12,768 nucleotides of DNA from Nitrospirae bacterium RIFCSPLOW2_12_42_9 (lineage in GTDB: Bacteria; Nitrospirota; 9FT-COMBO-42-15; HDB-SIOI813): positions 1-12,768 of the forward strand of contig MHER01000013.1 in assembly GCA_001805205.1 (NCBI GenBank). Reading direction: 5' to 3'. Each line of letters opens with the position of its first letter. The stretch's first letter is position 1. The notes beneath the pieces were generated by a model that saw nothing but the letters and a program-made list of their open reading frames with translations, did not search any database and was not told the DNA's origin. Of the stretch, positions 1 to 5,693 are shown in pieces. The translations under genes were made by a program, and so were the position numbers.

Positions 1-1
1 T

Positions 2-1240
2 ACACTTAAATCCAGTGGAACTACAAAGATGAGCAGTGCACTTTCTTCCTTAAAGGATGCAGTTGCCTGTTTAGATAAATCATATGATTTTGTTATAAAC
101 TCTGACCCTGATCCCTTTACGGATAATGGTATAAACTTTCATGAAATGAGTGGAGAAGAACAAATAAACCTTGAGAATTGGATCAAATTCGGTACTAACA
201 CCCTGAATGGTCCTGCTGATTTTCCTCTTGAGAGGGGAGATGATGGTGTCTCATTTACAGGTGATGACAAGTATCTCAGGATGGACATATCAAAGTTCTT
301 CTTCGCACCGCTTGACAGAACAGACCTGCCCAAATTTGGCTATGATCTCCCTATAGATGGTACATTATCCCTGCAGTATAATTCACCGGAACATAAGGTT
401 GTTGATGATGAGATAATAGATAGCGAGATATGGCTCACCAGCGATTTTCCTAACATGACATTGAATGGTGTATTTCCGGACGGCCATCCTGATTGGGATG
501 CCAATCTCTATCTTAAAGAGGCAATATTATTACCTCAGGAGGCATGGGAGGGTGATGATTGGAGTGCAAATATAGCACTCGGAGGAGATGGGAATATAAC
601 CCTTAGAAAAGAGGCATGGAATTATGAGACATGGGATATAGAGGTTAGACTGTTCACTATTAATCCCATAGATGGTTCTTTAATCAATACAACGTCAGGT
701 ATTATGAGTATCTATGAGGAGAATTCGATTAACTGGATTAATCAAAGGGTCTGGCATGGTAATAAGATGTGGGCATCTGGTGGTTATACTGACGAAGATT
801 ATGATGATTTTGAAGGGGTTTTCACAGTCAATCAGAACGGCCTTGAGTTAGGTTCTAAACAGATCCCTTTGTTTGATGACGAATATAGTGTTGGTGGCAT
901 TGCCAGTGACGGTACTAACCTGTATGCAGGTATTTGGAAGTGGGATGATTGGGATGATGACAGTGATAGCATCACAGCAGGAGTTGTTAAATTTCAGACA
1001 AATGATTCAGTGATACCCACAGCGTCATTACTTGTTCCTACCGGGGAGATGCCTTATTATCTGACCTTTGGCGGCGGTTATCTCTGGGTTACTACAGGTG
1101 ATGGTGTTATGAAGGTTAATCCTGATACAGGCAAGGTTATAAAGAGATACGATGGCCCGGGGGATGCACCCCAGATGTATTACGGGGGGAGCTTATGGTC
1201 AGTGCAAGGAAAGAAACTCATTTCCTTAATTGCACCATAA
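2..1240 (+). CDS. Acidic protein with beta-propeller-like C-terminal half, 5'-partial
   Basis: I do not recognise the family. The frame is open from the window edge (in-frame codons from base 2) and the first ATG, at base 29, has no Shine-Dalgarno site. The true start is therefore probably outside the window and 29 is only the first internal Met. Numbered from that Met there are 403 residues. Residues 1-60 look alpha-helical and 60-220 mixed. From about 232 on there are four loosely repeated units of the form Gly-x-Leu/Met-Trp/Tyr, then beta strands ending in a turn such as NPDTGK. Examples are HGNKMWASG, SDGTNLYAG, FGGGYLWV and YGGSLWSV, which resemble blades of a PQQ/YVTN-type propeller. 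The protein is very rich in Asp and Trp, with the stretch WKWDDWDDDSDS at 303-314. It ends with the last repeat, so the 3' end looks natural. Extracytoplasmic location is plausible but the N-terminus is missing. Nothing links it to secretion. Confidence 0.75.
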   Translation, partial: TLKSSGTTKMSSALSSLKDAVACLDKSYDFVINSDPDPFTDNGINFHEMSGEEQINLENWIKFGTNTLNGPADFPLERGDDGVSFTGDDKYLRMDISKFFFAPLDRTDLPKFGYDLPIDGTLSLQYNSPEHKVVDDEIIDSEIWLTSDFPNMTLNGVFPDGHPDWDANLYLKEAILLPQEAWEGDDWSANIALGGDGNITLRKEAWNYETWDIEVRLFTINPIDGSLINTTSGIMSIYEENSINWINQRVWHGNKMWASGGYTDEDYDDFEGVFTVNQNGLELGSKQIPLFDDEYSVGGIASDGTNLYAGIWKWDDWDDDSDSITAGVVKFQTNDSVIPTASLLVPTGEMPYYLTFGGGYLWVTTGDGVMKVNPDTGKVIKRYDGPGDAPQMYYGGSLWSVQGKKLISLIAP

Positions 1241-1327
1241 GGTTTGTAATGCCATTTAAACGTTCATGACAAGGCTGTTGCTCGACCATGGTATATTTTG
1301 AAAACTATTTTGACAACAATCTCTTTC

Positions 1328-1356
1328 TTGACAGTGTCTTATGTTTGTAATACAAT
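1328..1356 (+). promoter_or_regulatory. Sigma70-type promoter of the toxin-antitoxin pair
   Basis: A consensus -35 TTGACA (1328-1333) is followed, after exactly 17 bases, by TACAAT (1351-1356), which matches five of six -10 positions. The predicted start of transcription, about seven bases after the -10 box, is at or near 1363, the A of the toxin ATG, so the mRNA is likely leaderless. A second TTGACA lies 18 bases upstream (1310-1315) but has no good -10 partner. The assignment is from sequence only. Confidence 0.7.
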
Positions 1357-1370
1357 CATCATATGGTGAT
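1355..1370. promoter_or_regulatory. Candidate operator: inverted repeat over -10 box and toxin start codon
   Basis: ATCATCATATGGTGAT is a 16-base inverted repeat in which seven of eight pairs match (the T1359/G1366 pair does not). It overlaps the last two bases of the -10 box, the predicted transcription start and the toxin ATG. Antitoxins with ribbon-helix-helix domains usually bind such palindromes and repress their own operon, and the neighbouring antitoxin has such a domain. Binding is an inference. Confidence 0.4.
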
Positions 1371-1860
1371 CTTTGATTCATCCACTTTGATCCTGCTTGC
1401 CAGGACAGAAGTGCTGGAAGTGTTTATTGCAAATTTTACAGGACAGGTGCTTATACCGGAAAAGGTCAAAGAAGAAGTTTTGGTGAAGGATGGCACAGAA
1501 ATGCTGCAGGTGGCCGCTCTGATTGAGGGCGGGCAAATTAGTGTTTTGAGGGTATCTGATAGGAAACTGCTGCAGAAACTTGTGGAAGATTTCAATATAG
1601 ATTTAGGCGAGGCAGAGGCTATAACACTTGCATTGCAGAAAAGGGGAGCGATGGTTGCCACCGACGACAGAAATGCCATCAGGGCATGTAAACTCTTGAA
1701 AATAGATTTTATTACAGCGATAGCCATTTTGATAAGGGCTGCCGAGAAAAAACTCTTTAGCAGGAGTGAATCGCTCTTAAAATTAGAAAAGCTCGAAGCC
1801 ATCGGAAGATATAAAAAGTCAATAATTGCCGATGCTAAAAAGCAAATAAAAGGAGGATAA
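1363..1860 (+). CDS. PIN-domain toxin, DUF3368-like (putative ribonuclease)
   Basis: This 165-residue protein has the layout of a compact PIN-domain nuclease. A hydrophobic first strand ends in Asp5 (VIFDSSTLI), the central LGEAEAI motif carries Glu83 and Glu85, and the third acidic cluster ATDDRNA holds Asp101 and Asp102. Together these can form the metal-binding site used by PIN toxins to cut RNA. Length and motif spacing fit the DUF3368 subgroup, commonly paired with UPF0175 antitoxins. The ATG has no Shine-Dalgarno site and sits at the predicted transcription start, so translation is probably leaderless. All acidic positions are present, so the nuclease may be active. The antitoxin gene follows after five bases; toxin-first order is the reverse of the usual arrangement. 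The C-terminus (about 125-165) is basic. The RNA target cannot be told from sequence. Confidence 0.85.
   Translation: MVIFDSSTLILLARTEVLEVFIANFTGQVLIPEKVKEEVLVKDGTEMLQVAALIEGGQISVLRVSDRKLLQKLVEDFNIDLGEAEAITLALQKRGAMVATDDRNAIRACKLLKIDFITAIAILIRAAEKKLFSRSESLLKLEKLEAIGRYKKSIIADAKKQIKGG
1851..1856 (+). promoter_or_regulatory. Strong ribosome binding site of the antitoxin
   Basis: AGGAGG lies in the last codons of the toxin gene, nine bases before the antitoxin ATG at 1866. It contrasts with the toxin, which has no Shine-Dalgarno site, and suggests that the antitoxin is translated more efficiently from the shared mRNA. Confidence 0.8.
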
Positions 1861-1865
1861 TTAGC

Positions 1866-2165
1866 ATGTCTGTAAAAACCTTGAGTATTCGCATAAATGA
1901 AAACGACTACCGTTCCCTCGTCTCTCTTGCCAAAGAGGAGAAAGAGGACGTCTCAAAGACAGTACGCGGGCTTGTTGAACTGGGACGATTGATGCTATCC
2001 ATTGAAAAATACAAGAGCGGCGAGGCATCAATAGAAAAGTCTGCCCGCATAGCAGGCGTATCTATCTCAAAGATGCTCGATATAATGAAAGAACACGGCG
2101 TTACTGCGAACCTTGAAGAAGATGATTATCTAATGAGTTTAAAGACGGCAAGGAAGACGTGGTGA
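1866..2165 (+). CDS. Antitoxin with RHH-like N-terminus and UPF0175-like C-terminal part
   Basis: This 99-residue protein is the likely partner of the PIN toxin just upstream. Residues 1-45 (strand SVKTLSIRI, then two helices) fit a ribbon-helix-helix DNA-binding fold. Residues 45-80 contain YKSGEASIEKSARIAGVS followed by a helix, the pattern of UPF0175 proteins with a helix-turn-helix-like segment. The acidic C-terminal tail (83-99, with EEDD) is a plausible toxin-binding arm. Start choice is firm: AGGAGG nine bases upstream and five bases between the toxin stop and this ATG. Such antitoxins neutralise the nuclease and usually repress their own promoter; the inverted repeat at 1355-1370 is the obvious candidate site. 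Pairing with the toxin rests on adjacency and family knowledge. Confidence 0.8.
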   Translation: MSVKTLSIRINENDYRSLVSLAKEEKEDVSKTVRGLVELGRLMLSIEKYKSGEASIEKSARIAGVSISKMLDIMKEHGVTANLEEDDYLMSLKTARKTW

Positions 2166-2166
2166 C

Positions 2167-2316
2167 AGGAAAAAATCGGAAGTCTCTCAGTCGCAGCTCA
2201 TCCGTAACCGCATGGCTTACATGGTGATCAGCAATTACAGCTTTGCTGCAGCCACTGGCGTAACCAAAGGAAAAGGCCGGTTTAATCAGTTGAACGGTTA
2301 TATCATTCACAAGTAG
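2167..2316 (+). pseudogene. Orphan 50-codon open stretch, possible gene fragment
   Basis: Just after the antitoxin, one frame stays open to a TAG at 2314-2316. It encodes a fairly protein-like peptide including NRMAYMVISNYSFAAATGV and [13 protein letters not shown]. The first ATG (2212) has no ribosome binding site, so this is more likely the tail of a broken gene than a small gene. I do not recognise the family. It overlaps by a few codons, in another frame, the methyltransferase remnant that follows, as expected where two decayed pieces were joined. The antisense frame is also open over 2101-2310, which weakens the case for coding on this strand. Confidence 0.25.
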
Positions 2317-2539
2317 GGATGTAAAAAAATATGAACTGAAGATTAAGGGTAATGGGCCGGATGAATCAATTCACCTAACGTTTACCTCCCCACCCTATTA
2401 CAATGCAAGAGATTACTCTATCTATCAAAGTTATCAAGAATACTTAGAATTTTTAGCTGAGGTTTTTAAAGAAGTTTGTAGGATAACTAAAGAAGGAAGA
2501 TTTTTCGTTCTGAAGATTTCCTCATCAAGCCTCCCTTAA
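2294..2539 (+). pseudogene. Remnant of a site-specific DNA methyltransferase (TSPPYYN type)
   Basis: An open stretch without a start codon encodes [13 protein letters not shown] at about 2378-2416, then [18 protein letters not shown] and [10 protein letters not shown], ending in TAA at 2537. TSPPYYN is motif IV, the catalytic (D/N/S)PP(Y/F) loop of N4-cytosine/N6-adenine methyltransferases. The following helix and strand match what normally comes next in TSPPYYN enzymes. An intact enzyme would be several hundred residues long, with an SAM-binding FxGxG motif; here only about 80 codons remain and the frame stops after a few diverged residues. The piece is therefore a fragment, cut at both ends and non-functional. 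It may come from a restriction-modification system or a mobile element once inserted between the toxin-antitoxin pair and the T6SS operon. Confidence 0.7.
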
Positions 2540-2569
2540 CTTACCATATCAACGGAGGTATTCTAACTA

Positions 2570-2599
2570 TTGACAATAACAGGTATTTTCCCATAAAAT
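2570..2599 (+). promoter_or_regulatory. Sigma70-type promoter of the T6SS operon
   Basis: TTGACA (2570-2575) and TAAAAT (2594-2599, five of six matches) are separated by 18 bases. The predicted transcription start near 2606 coincides with the GTG start of the first gene, so the operon mRNA may be leaderless. The -35 lies within the small palindrome TATTGACAATA (2569-2579), a possible regulator site. No sigma54-type GG/GC pair was seen upstream. Confidence 0.6.
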
Positions 2600-2605
2600 G
2601 AGGCC

Positions 2606-3964
2606 GTGAGCCTGCTTATCCATTACGACAAATATTGTGACCTGTCAGGCGGAGCTAAGTGGGATCAACTCTTTGATCCTATGCTGCCACCCGACTCGCT
2701 AATTCCAGACCAGGCAATTCAAAGGGATATAGCCTCACGTTATTTATCACCTGATCAATTCCTTTATTCAGATGATATATCAGGACTCTATCCCCTTGAA
2801 ATTCTATGGTTAAAATGGAATCTCTTTACTGAACTGTGTAAAGGAATTCTAAGATTCCATACTGACAAACGACAGCCCCATCTTTATTTTCACCCTGCCA
2901 ATACCATGATTACTATCCCTGCTTATGTTACTGATTCTCTGCCGGCCCGCTGGATTTTTGGACTGAGGATCCCTGATTCAGAGATTTCTATCCCTTTCAG
3001 AGACCCTGATATACCGGCCCAATATCTTCCGAGGCTTTTCTCTCCACCAAAGGATTCTCAGAGTCTGTATGCGGCACCAATTATCAGAAAACGGCCTCCG
3101 GGTCATGAAGAGGATGTTACTGTATTGATCCGTTCAAAAGAAAAGGTACGAAAACATCAGGGGTCTGAAATCCGTGCAATCCTCCAGGTTCACCTTATAT
3201 CAGAGAATATCCGTCCATCGGAATATTCTGAGATGGATGTATTTAATGTAATACTCCGCTTTAATGATGAAAATATACCGCCGGTTAATATATGGGGGAG
3301 TAAGATAGAATCACCTGAACGTGGTCTTCCGATTAAAGGGAATACAGACCCGATAACCACTGCTGTGTGGGAGGCCCTTGAGAAGGAAAGCCAGTCAGTC
3401 TTCTATAAGTCAAAGGTGAAGATTTATCAGAGCCTTCATGTCCCCTGCGATCTATACAGCCTCGGGATGATGTTATTCAGGACATTTCTTGTTAATGATA
3501 ATCAGGACTTCTTTATGGTCGATCAGATGATTCACAGGATTGCAGACAGCCTCGAACCAATGGTCCAGGGGTTGGAACCTGACAGGGACAAGGATATCCT
3601 TATCAGGAGACTCAGGACGCGTTTTATTGAAGAGAGGTTATTTCCAAAGGAGACAGTACTATTCAGAGGAGAGGATCGTGGAGGTGCAGAGGGGTGCAGT
3701 TTTATCCCGGATGATATATGGTATGAAATCATTCTTACAGGACTACGTTTGATTACCTGGATACCCGGATTCAGTTTTTGCAGGAGTCATGGTGATTTTG
3801 ATATAGAGAATCCTCAATATTCCATGGATAAGGTGATGAGGCCGGTTCAGGATCTCCGGAGGCGGATCAGGATCGAGCTGTTCGGTTCACGTCAGAGGAA
3901 CAGGGAGGTCCTTGAGGTTTGTGACATGGTAAGAAAAGAACTTACTGCAGGCATGGAAATATAA
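2606..3964 (+). CDS. Kinase-like protein, probable pseudokinase, first gene of the T6SS operon
   Basis: This 452-residue protein has no confident family. Two places resemble a Ser/Thr protein kinase. Helix 64-85 leads into PHLYFHPANTMI (91-102), which aligns with the catalytic loop HRDLKPENIL: His92, Pro97 and Asn99 are kept, but Tyr94 replaces the catalytic Asp. DLYSLGMMLFRTFL (282-295) matches subdomain IX (DxxSLGxxLxxxL). No glycine-rich loop, VAIK lysine or DFG motif is recognisable. About 180 residues separate the two motifs, against roughly 50 in normal kinases. The C-terminus (410-450) is helical and basic. No signal peptide or membrane segment is seen, so it is probably cytoplasmic. 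The frame is closed by TAA at 2594; GTG 2606 is the first possible start and has no usable ribosome binding site. It ends one base before the FHA gene. In other T6SS clusters the kinase PpkA phosphorylates the FHA protein; here a binding or scaffold role is more likely. The kinase relation is inferred from motifs only. Confidence 0.5.
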   Translation: MSLLIHYDKYCDLSGGAKWDQLFDPMLPPDSLIPDQAIQRDIASRYLSPDQFLYSDDISGLYPLEILWLKWNLFTELCKGILRFHTDKRQPHLYFHPANTMITIPAYVTDSLPARWIFGLRIPDSEISIPFRDPDIPAQYLPRLFSPPKDSQSLYAAPIIRKRPPGHEEDVTVLIRSKEKVRKHQGSEIRAILQVHLISENIRPSEYSEMDVFNVILRFNDENIPPVNIWGSKIESPERGLPIKGNTDPITTAVWEALEKESQSVFYKSKVKIYQSLHVPCDLYSLGMMLFRTFLVNDNQDFFMVDQMIHRIADSLEPMVQGLEPDRDKDILIRRLRTRFIEERLFPKETVLFRGEDRGGAEGCSFIPDDIWYEIILTGLRLITWIPGFSFCRSHGDFDIENPQYSMDKVMRPVQDLRRRIRIELFGSRQRNREVLEVCDMVRKELTAGMEI

Positions 3965-3965
3965 G

Positions 3966-5231
3966 ATGTCATTTAAACTTATGCTGCGTTCAGCTTATGA
4001 TAAACTGGATAGCCCTGTATCCGAGAGATCTTTTAACAAGGACATTGTTAGTATAGGCCGCAGGGATTTCAATGACCTGCAGCTCCAGGATCAGAGGAGG
4101 CTCATATCAAGCCGTCATGCAGAGATCCGGAAGAAGGGGAATAATTTTATGGTAGTAGATGTTGGAAGCAAGAATGGCACACAATTAAATGGTCAGCGTA
4201 TTGATGTAGGAAAGGAATACCCCCTGAAACAGGGTGATCAAATAAACATCGGGGATTTTCTTATTGAATTTATGCCCATTATTTCTATTTTACCTGAAGG
4301 AGAAAAGGTACAAAAAGGTCTTGATTCTACTACTATTACATCAGATGTTACAGAGGAGGTTCAGGAACTCATTGCGAAGTTGAAGTATATCTACGCTGAT
4401 CATCTAAATGAAACCAATGAAGAGAGAAAGACCCTGATGCTGGAGATTATTCGTAAGGCAATTGAAGGGAAAGATGAAGAAGATTCAAGAAGGATTATTG
4501 ACCTGATAAAGAGCCAATTCCCGGAGAAAGAGTATCAGCAGGGAAGGGTTCTGCAGAGTCAATCAGAACAGATAATGGAGTGTAAAACTCAGGAATACGA
4601 ATTGTATAAGACTGCCTATCATGAACTTATAAATATTGCAGAGAGGTATCTCGCAAATCTTGAAGATCTGAGGTCTCCGGAGAGTGTGAAACAGCTTATA
4701 AAACGGATTGATATGGCCCTTAATACAATGATAGAATGTCTTGCTAATGCGATAAAAGGACGTAAACAGTTCGAGGAGGAGTTTGATGTTGAGGCAACAA
4801 GGATCTTCTCATGGAAACCAAACCCGATCAAGCTGGCTGAGGATAGCAGGGGGATTGGAGAGTATCTGATAGACTGGAGGAGGAAAGAGTCTATGGAGCA
4901 GGTTTCTTCCAATCTCGCGGATGCATTTACAGATCTGGCACTCCACCAGATGGGATTAATGGCAGGATTCAAGGAGTGTCTCAGGGGCATTCTAAAACAA
5001 CTTGACCCTGAATCATTGGAAGCCGAGGGGCAGGCCTCAACTGTAAATCTCGGGATATTAAAGATACATCCCCAGTTCGGGCCTTTAACAAGTCTTGCAG
5101 CATGGAACCGGTTTAAGGAAAAACATAAAAAATTATCAGAAGAGGAGGTAAAAACCTTTGAAACTATTCTTGGACCCAGTTTTGCAAAAGGATACCTGTC
5201 AGTACAGGAAAAGAAGAAGAAGGCATCTTAG
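3966..5231 (+). CDS. tagH: T6SS-associated FHA-domain protein, TagH/ImpI type
   Basis: This 421-residue cytoplasmic protein has two recognisable ends. Residues 5-105 form an FHA domain with the standard phosphothreonine-binding residues: Gly31-Arg32 (SIGRR), Ser48-Ser49-Arg50-His51, GSKNGT at 67-72 and Asn75-Gly76. Residues 120-290 are mostly charged helices, probably including coiled coil. Residues about 310-415 match the C-terminal domain of T6SS FHA proteins: a LADAFTDLALHQMGLMAGF segment, then LKQLDPESLE, and the ending WNRFKEKHKKL with TFETILGPSFAKGY. FHA proteins of this type bind phosphorylated partners and license T6SS assembly; in Pseudomonas Fha1 is phosphorylated by PpkA and held back by TagF. 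All FHA binding residues are intact here although the adjacent kinase-like protein seems inactive. The start lies one base after the previous stop with only a weak ribosome binding site, suggesting translational coupling. Its last 74 bases overlap tssJ. Confidence 0.9.
   Translation: MSFKLMLRSAYDKLDSPVSERSFNKDIVSIGRRDFNDLQLQDQRRLISSRHAEIRKKGNNFMVVDVGSKNGTQLNGQRIDVGKEYPLKQGDQINIGDFLIEFMPIISILPEGEKVQKGLDSTTITSDVTEEVQELIAKLKYIYADHLNETNEERKTLMLEIIRKAIEGKDEEDSRRIIDLIKSQFPEKEYQQGRVLQSQSEQIMECKTQEYELYKTAYHELINIAERYLANLEDLRSPESVKQLIKRIDMALNTMIECLANAIKGRKQFEEEFDVEATRIFSWKPNPIKLAEDSRGIGEYLIDWRRKESMEQVSSNLADAFTDLALHQMGLMAGFKECLRGILKQLDPESLEAEGQASTVNLGILKIHPQFGPLTSLAAWNRFKEKHKKLSEEEVKTFETILGPSFAKGYLSVQEKKKKAS
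5143..5148 (+). promoter_or_regulatory. Ribosome binding site that fixes the TTG start of tssJ
   Basis: AGGAGG inside the end of the FHA gene lies nine bases before TTG 5158. No other strong site precedes the later in-frame candidates (TTG 5170, TTG 5182, ATG 5260), so the sequence favours 5158 although it gives a long overlap and a long N-region. Confidence 0.7.
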
Positions 5232-5679
5232 CGGATTATCCTTAATTGTTTTATTTCTCATGATATCAACCTTTGTAGTTGCCTGCGGCGGTAAGAAAAA
5301 TATTCATATCTCCATGGAGTCTTCAAAATTCCTCAATTTAGACGACAGCGGGGCCCCGCTTCCGGTTATTGTAAGGGTTTATCAACTGAAAAATAAGGAG
5401 AACATGGAAAAGGCAGATTTTTTGTCACTCTGGAAGTCAGACAAAGACATACTCGGTGAAGACCTCCTTGATCGAAGTGAAGTAACACTTCTCCCTGAAT
5501 CCACAATCGAGCTGAATGTTGAATCAGGCAAGGATGCAGGGTATCTTGCTGTAATGGTCATGTTCCGGAAGCCGCAGGGGGGGAGCTGGCGGCAGATTAT
5601 TCCGCTTAAAGAATCGAGGGTTCACTCTGTAAAGATATCTGTGCATGAGAGGAGCCTCAAGATAATTAACGTAAAATAA
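5158..5679 (+). CDS. tssJ: TssJ, T6SS outer-membrane lipoprotein
   Basis: TssJ is anchored by lipid in the outer membrane and holds the periplasmic C-terminus of TssM. The 173-residue product has a basic stretch RKRRRR (17-22), a hydrophobic core (24-40) and a lipobox FVVAC with Cys43, followed by Gly-Gly, all typical of a lipoprotein signal. The mature part has the TssJ transthyretin-like pattern: IHISMESSKFLNLDDSGAPL (the residues-for-Asn-x-Asp/Gly strand), VIVRVYQLK, FLSLWKSDKDILGEDLL, a strand near VTLLPES and the AVMVMFRKP strand followed by WRQI. The TTG start at 5158 is supported by AGGAGG nine bases upstream but gives an N-region of 23 residues, longer than usual. The next ATG would leave only eight residues before the Cys, too few for a signal. 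Fourteen bases separate the stop from tssK. Confidence 0.88.
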   Translation: MKLFLDPVLQKDTCQYRKRRRRHLSGLSLIVLFLMISTFVVACGGKKNIHISMESSKFLNLDDSGAPLPVIVRVYQLKNKENMEKADFLSLWKSDKDILGEDLLDRSEVTLLPESTIELNVESGKDAGYLAVMVMFRKPQGGSWRQIIPLKESRVHSVKISVHERSLKIINVK

Positions 5680-5693
5680 AAGGATGATTAAAC

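Noticed and set aside
29..1240. Treating ATG 29 as the true start of the first gene
   Set aside because: The frame is open to the window edge and no ribosome binding site precedes this ATG, so the gene is reported as 5'-partial.
1285..1292. ACCATGGT palindrome as an operator
   Set aside because: Eight bases is short and could be chance, and it lies more than 30 bases upstream of the -35 box; the repeat at 1355-1370 is the better candidate.
1241..1327. Terminator after the first gene
   Set aside because: I looked for a GC-rich stem with a T-run in this short gap and found none.
1359..1802. Antisense reading frame of 147 codons opposite the PIN gene
   Set aside because: It is Ser-rich, has no recognisable motif and mirrors a well-supported PIN toxin; a shadow frame.
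2554..2596. GGAGG followed by a TTG-started eight-codon frame as a leader peptide of the T6SS operon
   Set aside because: The TTG is the start of the -35 box TTGACA, and the predicted transcript begins downstream of it, so it would not be transcribed from this promoter.
2585..2599. ATTTT-CCCAT-AAAAT inverted repeat as a terminator
   Set aside because: Five A/T pairs would be a very weak stem and it overlaps the -10 box; no T-run follows.
4619..4990. Antisense reading frame inside the FHA gene
   Set aside because: The plus strand matches the TagH C-terminal domain; the antisense peptide has low-complexity Ser and no promoter or ribosome binding site.
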